Positions 9,383 through 17,158 are shown, counted from the stretch's first letter. The stretch: 17,929 bases of DNA from Chitinispirillaceae bacterium (GCA_016926315.1 JAFGOU010000555.1:1-17929), one strand, 5' to 3'. Notes: generated by a model not told the origin, from the letters alone. Program-made: numbers and translations.

Positions 9383-9396
9383 CGAGTGGCCACTCG
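9383..9396. promoter_or_regulatory. 14-bp perfect palindrome, candidate operator
   Basis: CGAGTGGCCACTCG is a perfect inverted repeat without a spacer, typical in shape of a site for a dimeric repressor or activator. The half-site with one more base, ACGAGTGGC, recurs about 95 bases to the left at 9287-9295. The location between two divergent genes suits a regulatory site. No regulator gene is visible in the window. Confidence 0.4.
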
Positions 9397-9556
9397 ATGT
9401 ATGGCGTCAGAATGATGAGCCATACCTTGGCCGCGATACCAAGCGCAGAGTTTCCGGCTTATTGTTGCCGATGTTTTGAAAGACGGAAAAATGATCCGGA
9501 TGGAATTCATCACCGACAATGTTACGTTGTACGACACTACTATGCCGTAATTTTAT

Positions 9557-9576
9557 CGTGGAACTTCGATTCCACG
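9557..9576. promoter_or_regulatory. Hairpin or operator-like inverted repeat
   Basis: CGTGGAA (9557-9563) and TTCCACG (9570-9576) form a perfect 7-bp stem around the 6-base loop CTTCGA. There is no T-run directly after it on either strand, so it is a poor intrinsic terminator. A protein-binding site or a leader structure upstream of the DAHP synthase gene is more likely. Confidence 0.35.
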
Positions 9577-9622
9577 GCTTAATCTTTTCCGGAAATGAAC
9601 ATCGAGATCTGTATGTTCGCAT

Positions 9623-9651
9623 TTGTTAGATTGAGGGAAACCATGTAAAAA
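9623..9651 (+). promoter_or_regulatory. Candidate sigma-70-like promoter for the DAHP synthase gene
   Basis: TTGTTA (9623-9628) and TAAAAA (9646-9651) are separated by 17 bases. Each matches the consensus at four of six positions. The box lies about 35 bases upstream of the start codon, so the leader would be short. This is read by eye only. Confidence 0.3.
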
Positions 9652-9672
9652 GTCCCGCTTTCATTATCCTAT

Positions 9673-9681
9673 AAAGGAGAG
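9673..9681 (+). promoter_or_regulatory. Ribosome-binding site that fixes the GTG start of the DAHP synthase gene
   Basis: AAAGGAGAG places GGAG six bases before the GTG at 9686. No in-frame ATG has a comparable site, so GTG is the supported start. Confidence 0.8.
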
Positions 9682-9685
9682 ACCC

Positions 9686-10768
9686 GTGACCTTGCGCATT
9701 TCGATTGATCCGCTCGCCAAATGGAATATTCCTTGCTCGGGCAAATTTTTTATAGCAGGTCCCTGCAGTGTGGAGTCGGAAGACCAGATACTACAGACAG
9801 CATTACAGCTTTCCCGTTACAAAATAACCGTGTTGCGTGGCGGCATTTGGAAGCCGCGTACCCATCCCGGATTATTCGAAGGCATTGGCGTAAGGGGCCT
9901 TACGTGGCTGAAAAATGCCGGTTTGGCCGCGAAGCTGCCGGTTGCCACGGAAGTGGCAAATCCTGCGCATGTAGAGCATTGCCTCAAAGCTGGCATCGAT
10001 CTGCTCTGGATCGGCGCCAGGACCACGACGAATCCTTTTCTTATACAGGAAATCACTCAAGCGCTGCGCGGCGTTGATATTCCGGTAATGGTAAAAAACC
10101 CTATCAACCCCGACCTTGAATTGTGGATCGGCGCCATCGAACGGATCAGCAATGCAGGGATAAAAAAAATCATGGCGATACACCGTGGTTTTTTCACCTA
10201 TCGCCGTGATACGTATCGTAACCATCCAATCTGGAAGATCCCGATCGAATTGCGACGTCAGTCGCCCCATCTGCCCCTTATATGCGACCCGAGCCATATC
10301 TGCGGGGACCGAAAGTATGTGTTTTCGGTCGCACAGGAAGCCATGGATTTTCTTTTCGACGGTCTCATGATAGAAGTTCATCCAGGCCCTGATACCGCAA
10401 GGAGCGATGGGAAACAGCAGATCACCCCCGCATCCTACGGCACATTGATGAAAAGGTTACGTTGGTCATTTGCTGACATAGAGGATAAACAGGACCAGCA
10501 GAAGATAGCCCTGCTCAGGAGCGAAATCGACGCAATCGACAACAACCTCATCGGTCTCCTCGGGAAACGGATGGAATTCGTCAGGGACATCGGCGCCTGG
10601 AAACGCGATCATAACGTTTCGCTGCTGCAACTCGAACGCTGGAGGCAAGTCCTTTCAACCCGTCTGCAAAAAAGCGGAAAAAAAAGTCTCTCGAAGAAAT
10701 TCATCCGTGACATTTTCGAGCAAATCCACGAAGAGGCGCTCAGAATTCAGGAAAGGATAAAGAAATAG
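9686..10768 (+). CDS. Bifunctional DAHP synthase (KDO8PS-like, type I) / chorismate mutase (AroQ)
   Basis: The 360-aa protein has two enzymes of the shikimate pathway. Residues about 15-255 are a 3-deoxy-7-phosphoheptulonate synthase, which condenses PEP and erythrose 4-phosphate: GPCSVES with metal ligand C27, RGGIWKPRT (51-59), KNP (137-139), DPSH (201-204) and EVHPGPD (metal ligand E230). Residues about 270-355 are an AroQ-type chorismate mutase (chorismate to prephenate), with LRSEIDAIDNNLIGLLGKR and the following helices. The order and length match the fused enzyme common in Bacteroidota; the mutase part often gives prephenate feedback control of the synthase. It is a single-gene unit divergent from the NRPS-PKS operon. 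A sampled line of its sequence (10021-10080) is about 48% GC against about 63% for the megasynthase. It could be the cell's ordinary enzyme or an extra copy that boosts aromatic precursors for the cluster; the window does not decide. Confidence 0.93.
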   Translation: MTLRISIDPLAKWNIPCSGKFFIAGPCSVESEDQILQTALQLSRYKITVLRGGIWKPRTHPGLFEGIGVRGLTWLKNAGLAAKLPVATEVANPAHVEHCLKAGIDLLWIGARTTTNPFLIQEITQALRGVDIPVMVKNPINPDLELWIGAIERISNAGIKKIMAIHRGFFTYRRDTYRNHPIWKIPIELRRQSPHLPLICDPSHICGDRKYVFSVAQEAMDFLFDGLMIEVHPGPDTARSDGKQQITPASYGTLMKRLRWSFADIEDKQDQQKIALLRSEIDAIDNNLIGLLGKRMEFVRDIGAWKRDHNVSLLQLERWRQVLSTRLQKSGKKSLSKKFIRDIFEQIHEEALRIQERIKK

Positions 10769-10805
10769 TAACTATTCAGGTAGTATTGCTTTAACCGGTT
10801 TTGCG

Positions 10806-10834
10806 CCCCCTAAATCCCTCGCAGGGGGACTTTT
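10806..10834 (+). terminator. Candidate terminator of the DAHP synthase gene
   Basis: CCCCCT (10806-10811) pairs with AGGGGG (10823-10828) across an 11-base loop and is followed by ACTTTT. It lies 37 bases after the stop codon. The stem is GC-rich but the T-run is short, so termination may be weak. Confidence 0.45.
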
Positions 10835-10878
10835 CGGACTGACACTATATATACCCGCACCCTTCGGTAATCTCACCC

Positions 10879-10918
10879 AAAAAATACACGGGATCGGGGG
10901 ACCAGGATCGTCGCCGTG
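10879..10918 (-). terminator. Candidate terminator of the HD/ATPase operon
   Basis: On the minus strand, CACGG (10918-10914), a 4-base bulge and GATC (10909-10906) pair with GATC and CCGTG (10895-10887) around a 10-base loop. TATTTTTT follows. It begins six bases after the TAA of the ATPase gene. The bulge weakens the stem, but position and T-run fit. Confidence 0.45.
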
Positions 10919-10923
10919 GCGGG

Positions 10924-13900
10924 TTATGGGACATTTTCTTCGGTGGTATCGTTGAGCAACTTTATTTGCTCGGGGATTCGGGTTACAATTTTTTCAATAT
11001 TTTTATTAATTTCGGTTTCGTTTGTTCCTTCAACCCAGTTAACCTCTTCCATCATCGTAGAGAGCATGCGGCGGAACCGTGTATAGCCCGGGATACTGGC
11101 GCGGGAAAACGCGTATCGATGGATGGTAAATATATCGAGAGCCTTGACATCGCTTGCATGCGGCCAGGCAAGGAACCCGTTTTCCTCTTTCATAAATTCA
11201 TGGCGAACAGGCAGGCCGACACCTTTAGCAAACCGGTTGTACTCCTCATGTTTTTTAGTAAGGATTTCAACCGCATTGACGCCCAAATCCATGCTGACGG
11301 AGCCCTTGGCTATGGCGAGATACCAGTCGCCCCTGAAGCCCCCGCCGGGTAGGGGGCAGATTTTAATTTTATCCGCAAGCTCCGGATTGTTCTTGATGAG
11401 CTGCCTCAACTGGCTGTACCAGCAAACGTGCAAAGCCGCGGATTTGTCAAGGATATCCGCTTTTATCCTTTTCTCTCTCTTGCTTTTCTCTTCCGTATTA
11501 GAGAGGAGTAGTTGCCTGCGGAACAGCTTTCTTATACTTTTTAAATTAGTTAAAAAGCTTCTGTCAATGGTGGGGGTGATAGTATTAAGGAGGTCAAGGA
11601 TCTCGCTGCCCATGGTAATGTCGTTTTCGTCAAGCTGGATTATAGGATTATCCGGGGTGGATCTTACTTCTTTCTCAAATGTGGAATACTGGAAACTTTG
11701 GTTGACAATGTCTTTGCGATCAGGAACATTAAGATTATTCTCTAGATTGCTTTTATTCGCAGCAACAAGACAATCCAGCAACAGGCAAGAAAGCGTTTCT
11801 TTGGCTCCCTGGTCGCAATAAAAAAGAGCGTTGTTTTTCTCGACGGCCTCTGCGATATCAGACCATCCCACCTTGTAGTCCTTGCCCGGTGTATATTGCG
11901 GCAAACTAATCTTGTCTTTATGATAGGCAATAACCAATACGTTGGCATAAAAGGGAACGGCGTATACCGCTTTATCAGAGTGCTCTTGCTTGTTGTTGTC
12001 TTTACGCTTCGGAGCGCAGGGCCAGATGGCAAAATCTCTTTTTGACCATCGACAATCCGGGGATTCATTTTTGTCGGTTTTTGCAAAAGGAAAATACTCG
12101 CTTAAATCAGCAAGCGATTCGTTGATATCCCGGTCGGCCGACTTCCAGAATTCATCGAGGTTGTAGACAACCGTCCGGTCGATGGGCTTGCCTTTCAACA
12201 CTTCGAGTGAAGAATGATAGGCGTCGGAACCGGTCACTTCAAAGGCTTTCACCTGTATGTCGGGCTTTTCATCCGTCGTCGCCAGTTGCGTTTTCATGGA
12301 CGACTCAACCGCATCGAGCATCAGGCCTTCCACCTCCTTCTTATAATCACCGTAAATATCACCCGGCTGGGTAAACAGATGGATGGTCAGGCCGGGACGG
12401 TGTACCTTCCCGGTCCCAAAACCAACAAGACCCTTGAGGAAATCAAGATCTGCCTTAAAGTACCGTTTGTTTACCTCTTCCTCTAAGGTTCCTTTGTCCG
12501 CCATTATCACTGCCGGCGCATATTCAAAATAGCGCGTTGATTGATTGCGATACATGCTTGCCGCGGTCAGTCCTTCACCGCTGACCGTTACATAGCGGTC
12601 GCCGAATACGTCGCAATAGTCGCAGGTAATCACACTGTCGGCAAGCTCGCTCGCGCGCTCGACCATTTCATCCGATTCTTTCAATTGACGGGTCGTACCG
12701 GTAATAACGAGGTCGATGCCGTATTTTTTAATGATGTGTACGAACGCGGACAGAAACAGGTCCCCGGCCGTCCTGCTTTTCATTAAAAACGGGTAGCTGA
12801 CGCCGATCAGAGCGCAGTCGTCCAGAACGACACGCCGGATTCTCCGGTTTTCGGTATCGTCAATACTGTACTGGCGCAGGATATCACGGACGAATTCCAG
12901 CAATTCTTCGGGAATCAAAGCGCCGCCTTTCAGGGAGAGCTCAATGAATACCGGATTTTTCCCTTTTCCATACCCGTCATCATTCCCTTGGTCGTCATAT
13001 TCGTATATATCCAGGCACCGCTTGGAATCATTGATGCCTCGTGCTTTAATCAGAGAAAATCGTTCCCATTTCACTTCTTTTACTTTTTTGTCCGGCCTGC
13101 TCGTGCGCCATCGCGCCGCTTCTTCATTAAACGGAAACGTCGCTTTTTCACCGAAATTGATGAGTAAAACGCTCTCCTTTTTTGTGCATACGCCGTGCAG
13201 CAGGAAATTGCGGGCCATGATCGTCTTATAGGTGCCCCGTTGGCCAAGAATGGTCACCGTGCTGCCGCGAGGAAGATTCGGTTTGATGATTTCATTCAGG
13301 TTCTCCTCCCCCAGGTCAAAGGTATTCTTAGCATCGATTTCCGCCGGGGTATGCCTAGAAGCAGCCTTGCTCATATTCACGGGATCGATTTCCGGCAGGT
13401 TCCGTTCGGTAGCGCTTACAATATAGTGGACCGAGGGTTGCACCATGATGGGTTGGTGCATGTGCCCGCGGTTCTCAAGAATTTCCCGGATCGTTTGTTT
13501 ACTATGCTCTTCTTTTTCATGTTTATCGGTACCTTGAGCCGACAGATACCAGTAATATTCGCTCAAATACATGGTGTATGATTCGATAAGATCATTGTCG
13601 GGGTTGATGTGTGTTTTTGTGGAGGGTGCTTCATCTTTTTTTATTTCCAGCATGTTAAGATAATTCTTGATAGCATCTGGTTGCAGGTTTGATCCGGCAA
13701 ACAGGCCATAGATTTCTTTCACGGTCTTATCGCTGTTGCTCCACTGCGAGCGATGCAGTTTATAAATTTCCGGACCCCGCATTCTCAGCGGGTGCTTTCC
13801 GTACACCTCATGCTGATACCGCGATTTTTCAATTTCAAAATAACGCAACGAATAACCGTTGTCTTCCTCCATTTTCAGGTTGATGACAATATCCGCCAGG

Positions 13901-15021
13901 TAGTTGGCCGAATCGGTCGAAACGGATTCTTCTCCATGCAGATCCTGTTCTGTGGTGAAGATGCCGATTACCCCGAACCGGTTGAACAGATCGAAAAGCT
14001 TGAACAGTTCGGTCCTGGTCAGCAGTTGATCGCCGAAAACATTCAGGCTGTCGATGCAGACCATGCGGATATCCGGAATCCCGTTGTTTTTTTCCTCAGA
14101 TGCGGTCCGCAGCCAGTGCGCGCCGATCAATATTTTTTCGAGCTGCTTGTAGCGTTCCCAGAACAGCGAATCGGCGCCCCGCTCGTTTGGCGATATGCTC
14201 CGGGGAGAGAGCATGGGCATTATGACGCACGGGTCAATGGTTTCCTTGTGCGGGGGATGGGTTTTGCATTTTTTCCCTGATTTCATCGGGCAATCATCCG
14301 GCTGTGTCAAAAGATTTTTAAGCGCTTTGCCCAGTTGTTCCGGGGATGACGTATCATCGATATCGTCAAGATAACGGACCGGGCAGCATTTTTTATCCCA
14401 CCCCATGTTCACGGCCTTTGCCATAACGTTATCGCTCGACTCTTCGAGCGAGAAAAAGACCGAGGAGTAGTGGTTGGGCCGCCAGGTGCAGGCTACCGCC
14501 ATCTGCAGCGCGAGCGTGCTCTTTCCGGTGCCGGGACGCCCTTTGATGAGGATGTTGCCGGAGCCTATTTGCGAATCAGGACGAATCGATTCTTCTTCAA
14601 GGTTATCCGGTTCTTTCGGCAAACGGATGCCACCCAGTTCACCATTGCAGCACTGATAGATTTCAAAAAATGAGTGGAGCAAATCATTTGGTATATTTTT
14701 ATATCGCTTTGATCTTTTTTTGAGGCGTTTAATTACCGCCTCCCTGTGAGACTTTCTTTTTTCAGGCGTCACATCGTTTTTAAGGCTGTTTAATGTTTCG
14801 CCTGATAATTCATCGAAATCTTCCCTGGAAAAAGCATGGGCTTCTGGATCTTTGCTGAACCACCGATACAGTTCTGTATTATAGGCATGTAATTTTTCTA
14901 TGGCGCCGTCTTCATAGTCGCCGAGAAGACACGATCGGTTAAGAAGCACATCGAGAGGATAATCGAGAGAAATGCGTCCGCGCGCCTTTGGGTGCAAAAA
15001 ATCATCGAATTTCAGGCTCAT
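10924..15021 (-). CDS. Tandem KaiC/RecA-like ATPase fused to a solute-binding-protein-like domain
   Basis: The product is 1365 aa. Residues 1-150 are charged and mostly helical in character with no recognised domain. ATPase 1 (about 150-430) has Walker A GRPGTGKST (161-169), the KaiC-like FFSLEES (189-195, catalytic Glu pair E193/E194) and Walker B IRMVCIDS (D324). ATPase 2 (about 570-845) has Walker A GQRGTYKT (593-600), a reduced FGEK (E625) and Walker B VVLDD (D734/D735). Residues about 875-1330 resemble family-1 solute-binding proteins of ABC importers: TIHLFTQPGD, an AVYAVPFYANVLVIAYHKD segment (1018-1036), CPLPGGG (1222-1228), and GDWYLAIAKGS followed by FAKGVGLPVRHEF (1265-1276). There is no signal peptide and no obvious membrane helix, so the binding domain should be cytoplasmic. 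The ATG overlaps the stop of the HD gene (ATGA, 15018-15021) and has GGAGG just upstream, so the two are coupled. Ligand, oligomeric state and function are unknown; a ligand-gated ATPase is my inference. The solute-binding call rests on motif resemblance read by eye. Confidence 0.85.
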   Translation of the reverse strand: MSLKFDDFLHPKARGRISLDYPLDVLLNRSCLLGDYEDGAIEKLHAYNTELYRWFSKDPEAHAFSREDFDELSGETLNSLKNDVTPEKRKSHREAVIKRLKKRSKRYKNIPNDLLHSFFEIYQCCNGELGGIRLPKEPDNLEEESIRPDSQIGSGNILIKGRPGTGKSTLALQMAVACTWRPNHYSSVFFSLEESSDNVMAKAVNMGWDKKCCPVRYLDDIDDTSSPEQLGKALKNLLTQPDDCPMKSGKKCKTHPPHKETIDPCVIMPMLSPRSISPNERGADSLFWERYKQLEKILIGAHWLRTASEEKNNGIPDIRMVCIDSLNVFGDQLLTRTELFKLFDLFNRFGVIGIFTTEQDLHGEESVSTDSANYLADIVINLKMEEDNGYSLRYFEIEKSRYQHEVYGKHPLRMRGPEIYKLHRSQWSNSDKTVKEIYGLFAGSNLQPDAIKNYLNMLEIKKDEAPSTKTHINPDNDLIESYTMYLSEYYWYLSAQGTDKHEKEEHSKQTIREILENRGHMHQPIMVQPSVHYIVSATERNLPEIDPVNMSKAASRHTPAEIDAKNTFDLGEENLNEIIKPNLPRGSTVTILGQRGTYKTIMARNFLLHGVCTKKESVLLINFGEKATFPFNEEAARWRTSRPDKKVKEVKWERFSLIKARGINDSKRCLDIYEYDDQGNDDGYGKGKNPVFIELSLKGGALIPEELLEFVRDILRQYSIDDTENRRIRRVVLDDCALIGVSYPFLMKSRTAGDLFLSAFVHIIKKYGIDLVITGTTRQLKESDEMVERASELADSVITCDYCDVFGDRYVTVSGEGLTAASMYRNQSTRYFEYAPAVIMADKGTLEEEVNKRYFKADLDFLKGLVGFGTGKVHRPGLTIHLFTQPGDIYGDYKKEVEGLMLDAVESSMKTQLATTDEKPDIQVKAFEVTGSDAYHSSLEVLKGKPIDRTVVYNLDEFWKSADRDINESLADLSEYFPFAKTDKNESPDCRWSKRDFAIWPCAPKRKDNNKQEHSDKAVYAVPFYANVLVIAYHKDKISLPQYTPGKDYKVGWSDIAEAVEKNNALFYCDQGAKETLSCLLLDCLVAANKSNLENNLNVPDRKDIVNQSFQYSTFEKEVRSTPDNPIIQLDENDITMGSEILDLLNTITPTIDRSFLTNLKSIRKLFRRQLLLSNTEEKSKREKRIKADILDKSAALHVCWYSQLRQLIKNNPELADKIKICPLPGGGFRGDWYLAIAKGSVSMDLGVNAVEILTKKHEEYNRFAKGVGLPVRHEFMKEENGFLAWPHASDVKALDIFTIHRYAFSRASIPGYTRFRRMLSTMMEEVNWVEGTNETEINKNIEKIVTRIPEQIKLLNDTTEENVP

Positions 15022-16802
15022 AGAATACCTCCGTTGGGATCGCCAAGATTTTCAAGTATGGTCTTCATCGTGTCGACATTAGCATCGGTGCATACTTCGT
15101 GACGTTGATCCCTGTTTTTTATCGACCAGCGCCAATATCCGTCGGATATCCAAAACACCGATCCGTCGGCGAGTTCTTTTTTCAAGTCTCCTGTTGTCGG
15201 CGCCGCGGGCTTTTCAGGAAATGAACTTGAAAGAATCCACAACCGCTTGACCGCGCTTTTAACTTTTAGTAAATCAGGTTCCCGCATCTGCGAGGCGAGC
15301 GACTCATAGCTGAGTTTGTTGGCGCCAAAAATGCGCGAGCTGAGAAACCACATGTCATCAAGGGTGCGCTTCAGAAACTCCCGGGAAAAAATCGGCTCAT
15401 AGGTCTCTTCACCTTTCCAGTTGTACAGGCGGTCTTTGTATTCAACGCACCAGCCAAAGAGGGGAAGGTCGATGGATTGCAGAATTTCCTTGACTTCTCT
15501 CAGCGTTACGGCGTTCTCCAGCGTATTGCCTAAAACAATTGCCAGGAGAATATTGTCAGGAATTCGTGCAGAAACATTTTTTGCCTTCGGCGGAGAGGAG
15601 GGGGGGGCAGGTTTCCGGGCTTTTATGCGTTTCGAAAACAACCAGACAAGATATTTCATTTTTAAAGTCAATCGTTTCCATTTAAGTAATCGTATCTGCC
15701 TGTTGAGGTCGCCTGTCGGCCCGTTGTTGCTACTGGCTTTTTTCAATTCTATTAGCGGATTCTTCCGGTCTGTCCAGTCTTTGTCCTTCCTTTTTTCCCG
15801 GTCGACAAAGAGCAACCGCCAGGCCAGCAGCATTTTCAGAAAATTCGGCGTTCTTCCTTTAAAAATCATCTGGAATAGCGTTCGTTGCTTAACGGTTGTA
15901 TACTTTTTTTTCCATTGTTTTTTGATAGAGGCTTTTGATACCGTAAAAGTATTGCTTTCCGGCCCAGACAGCGTAATGGCGTTGAATGCACTTTTTAAAT
16001 CTTCCGGATAAGCGGTGCTGTCCTTTTTTAAATAATCAGCCAGAGGTAATGCGTTGTTAAAGGTGGCATTTTTTACCTCCAGGAGGTCTTCATTTATGCT
16101 CCATATCAACCCGGGGGATAGATGGTATCCGGTTCCCGGTGATGGCTCCCAATGCTCCCCCAGCACCACCTTGATCAATCCGCCATCAAGATCGATATCG
16201 ATACCTCGTATCTTGCGACGGAATTTTCCTATTACCTCTTTGTCCTCCTGGATAAAGTCGGGCATGACACGGATAATGCTGCCGTCAATATGATCGATAA
16301 GGATCAGCACCGCGCCCAATTCCCGTTCCCTGATTCTTCCGAACGGATCAATCGTTACCGTTGCCAGGTTATCAAGATTGTATCCGGCCTGCAGGGAGTG
16401 GTGGTAATCATGCGCTTCGCAAATTTTGGCAATGGAAAGAGCCAACTCGTAGTTGGGTATGCCCAGATGGGACCAGTTCCGTTCAATGAGCTTTTGGGAT
16501 TCTTCCCAATGGTCCCCGTAAGGTATCGCCCTTCCTATGTCGTGCAGCAGGATGCTGCTCAATATGACGTACGCTTCCAGATCGGAAAACAGCCCGTTCT
16601 TTTTTCCCGTGCGGCTTTCATAAGCAAGCACGAGCTTGTCGAGGTATATTTCGAGGTTGCGTATATGCGGGTAGGAATTAAACGAATCCTTCTGGGGGCT
16701 GATCGCCGGCAGCCACTCCTCCCAGGCGACATCCCAGCTTCGCTCAAGCGACTCATATAATTTTGGCGATGATTGCCTTAAACGATCCCGCATCATGCTC
16801 AT
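15018..16802 (-). CDS. HD-domain phosphohydrolase-like protein
   Basis: This 594-aa protein has an N-terminal HD domain (about 40-180). Candidate metal ligands are H46 (YPHIRN), H87-D88 (LLHDIGR), H98 (GDHWEE), H131/H134/H135 (AHDYHH) and D170 or D173 (LIDHIDGS). This is the order seen in HD hydrolases acting on nucleotides, cyclic nucleotides or nucleic acids. Residues about 290-405 are strongly basic, with many Lys/Arg clusters and a Pro/Ser-rich end (APPSSPPKAK). The C-terminal region (about 415-530; GNTLENAVTLREV, YNWKGEETYEPIFSREFL, MWFLSSRIFGANKLSYESLASQ) looks conserved, like the C-terminus I associate with large HD proteins of sensory or conflict-type loci. That family link is from memory. 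The start ATG at 16802 follows AAGGAGAG; an ATG five bases upstream opens only ATG-ACA-TGA. It is the first gene of a two-gene operon and its stop overlaps the start of the ATPase gene. Substrate unknown. Confidence 0.85.
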   Translation of the reverse strand: MSMMRDRLRQSSPKLYESLERSWDVAWEEWLPAISPQKDSFNSYPHIRNLEIYLDKLVLAYESRTGKKNGLFSDLEAYVILSSILLHDIGRAIPYGDHWEESQKLIERNWSHLGIPNYELALSIAKICEAHDYHHSLQAGYNLDNLATVTIDPFGRIRERELGAVLILIDHIDGSIIRVMPDFIQEDKEVIGKFRRKIRGIDIDLDGGLIKVVLGEHWEPSPGTGYHLSPGLIWSINEDLLEVKNATFNNALPLADYLKKDSTAYPEDLKSAFNAITLSGPESNTFTVSKASIKKQWKKKYTTVKQRTLFQMIFKGRTPNFLKMLLAWRLLFVDREKRKDKDWTDRKNPLIELKKASSNNGPTGDLNRQIRLLKWKRLTLKMKYLVWLFSKRIKARKPAPPSSPPKAKNVSARIPDNILLAIVLGNTLENAVTLREVKEILQSIDLPLFGWCVEYKDRLYNWKGEETYEPIFSREFLKRTLDDMWFLSSRIFGANKLSYESLASQMREPDLLKVKSAVKRLWILSSSFPEKPAAPTTGDLKKELADGSVFWISDGYWRWSIKNRDQRHEVCTDANVDTMKTILENLGDPNGGIL

Positions 16803-16807
16803 GTCAT

Positions 16808-16815
16808 CTCTCCTT
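16808..16815 (-). promoter_or_regulatory. Ribosome-binding site of the HD gene
   Basis: AAGGAGAG on the minus strand, with GGAG seven bases before the ATG at 16802. This supports that start over later in-frame ATGs at the second Met pair. Confidence 0.75.
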
Positions 16816-17151
16816 GCTGAATAATCGACAATAGGAAATGATCAAAGGTGTCAATGAGTAGAGGCGCCATGTCCCTTCACATCGATGGAACGAAGTGCGA
16901 TCCCCAGCTATAATAGGGGACGAAATAATTGAGGGTATTTTCACCGCATGAAACCCGACAATCACCACCACGCCACCGTCCTTAGTGTATGATTATAAAC
17001 AGAATAGGGTTTTGTAATATATATTCGCGGCTATCCGGAGGTAACATTTTTTTTTCAGTAATGTGGTATCCTTGACACCCGCTCCTTACCGCACCCCGCA
17101 TAGTCACCCCGGCCCATATTGTATTTTCACCCTTTATTTTTCACCGTTATC

Positions 17152-17158
17152 CCCAGGA
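17152..17158 (+). promoter_or_regulatory. Ribosome-binding site of lysS
   Basis: The CCAGGAG stretch lies about ten bases before the ATG at 17169 and supports that start codon. Confidence 0.6.

Larger units (their letters stand above)
9203..9685. other. Divergent intergenic region between the biosynthetic operon and the DAHP synthase gene
   Basis: No convincing gene was found in these 483 bases. The short open frames on both strands have no recognisable motif or good ribosome-binding site. The region must hold the promoters of two diverging transcripts. Visible structure: a GC-rich hairpin near the nitroreductase-like start, two copies of ACGAGTGGC (9287-9295 and 9382-9390), the second inside a 14-bp palindrome, a 7-bp-stem hairpin at 9557-9576, and a plausible plus-strand promoter at 9623-9651. 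Confidence 0.7.
10769..10923. other. Convergent spacer between DAHP synthase and the tandem-ATPase gene
   Basis: A 155-base gap between 3' ends. It holds one terminator-like hairpin for each strand and no gene. Confidence 0.7.

Noticed and set aside
9274..9622. Overlapping small open frames (72-87 codons) on both strands of the divergent intergenic region.
   Set aside because: None has a clear ribosome-binding site or any motif, and they overlap each other. I treat the region as regulatory.
10924..15021. Reading the large ATPase protein as a transporter component because of its solute-binding-like part.
   Set aside because: There is no signal peptide, no permease gene and no ABC-type signature (LSGGQ) nearby. 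The ATPase domains are of KaiC/RecA type.
16799..16807. ATG-ACA-TGA minimal open frame overlapping the HD gene start.
   Set aside because: The Shine-Dalgarno directly abuts its ATG, which leaves no workable spacing. It is most likely incidental.
17047..17055. A T9 tract that could mark an intrinsic terminator.
   Set aside because: There is no stable stem directly before it, and both neighbouring genes point away from it.
17072..17104. TTGACA as a -35 box for lysS, with CATAGT as -10.
   Set aside because: The spacing would be 21 bases and the -10 match is poor, so I do not call a promoter.
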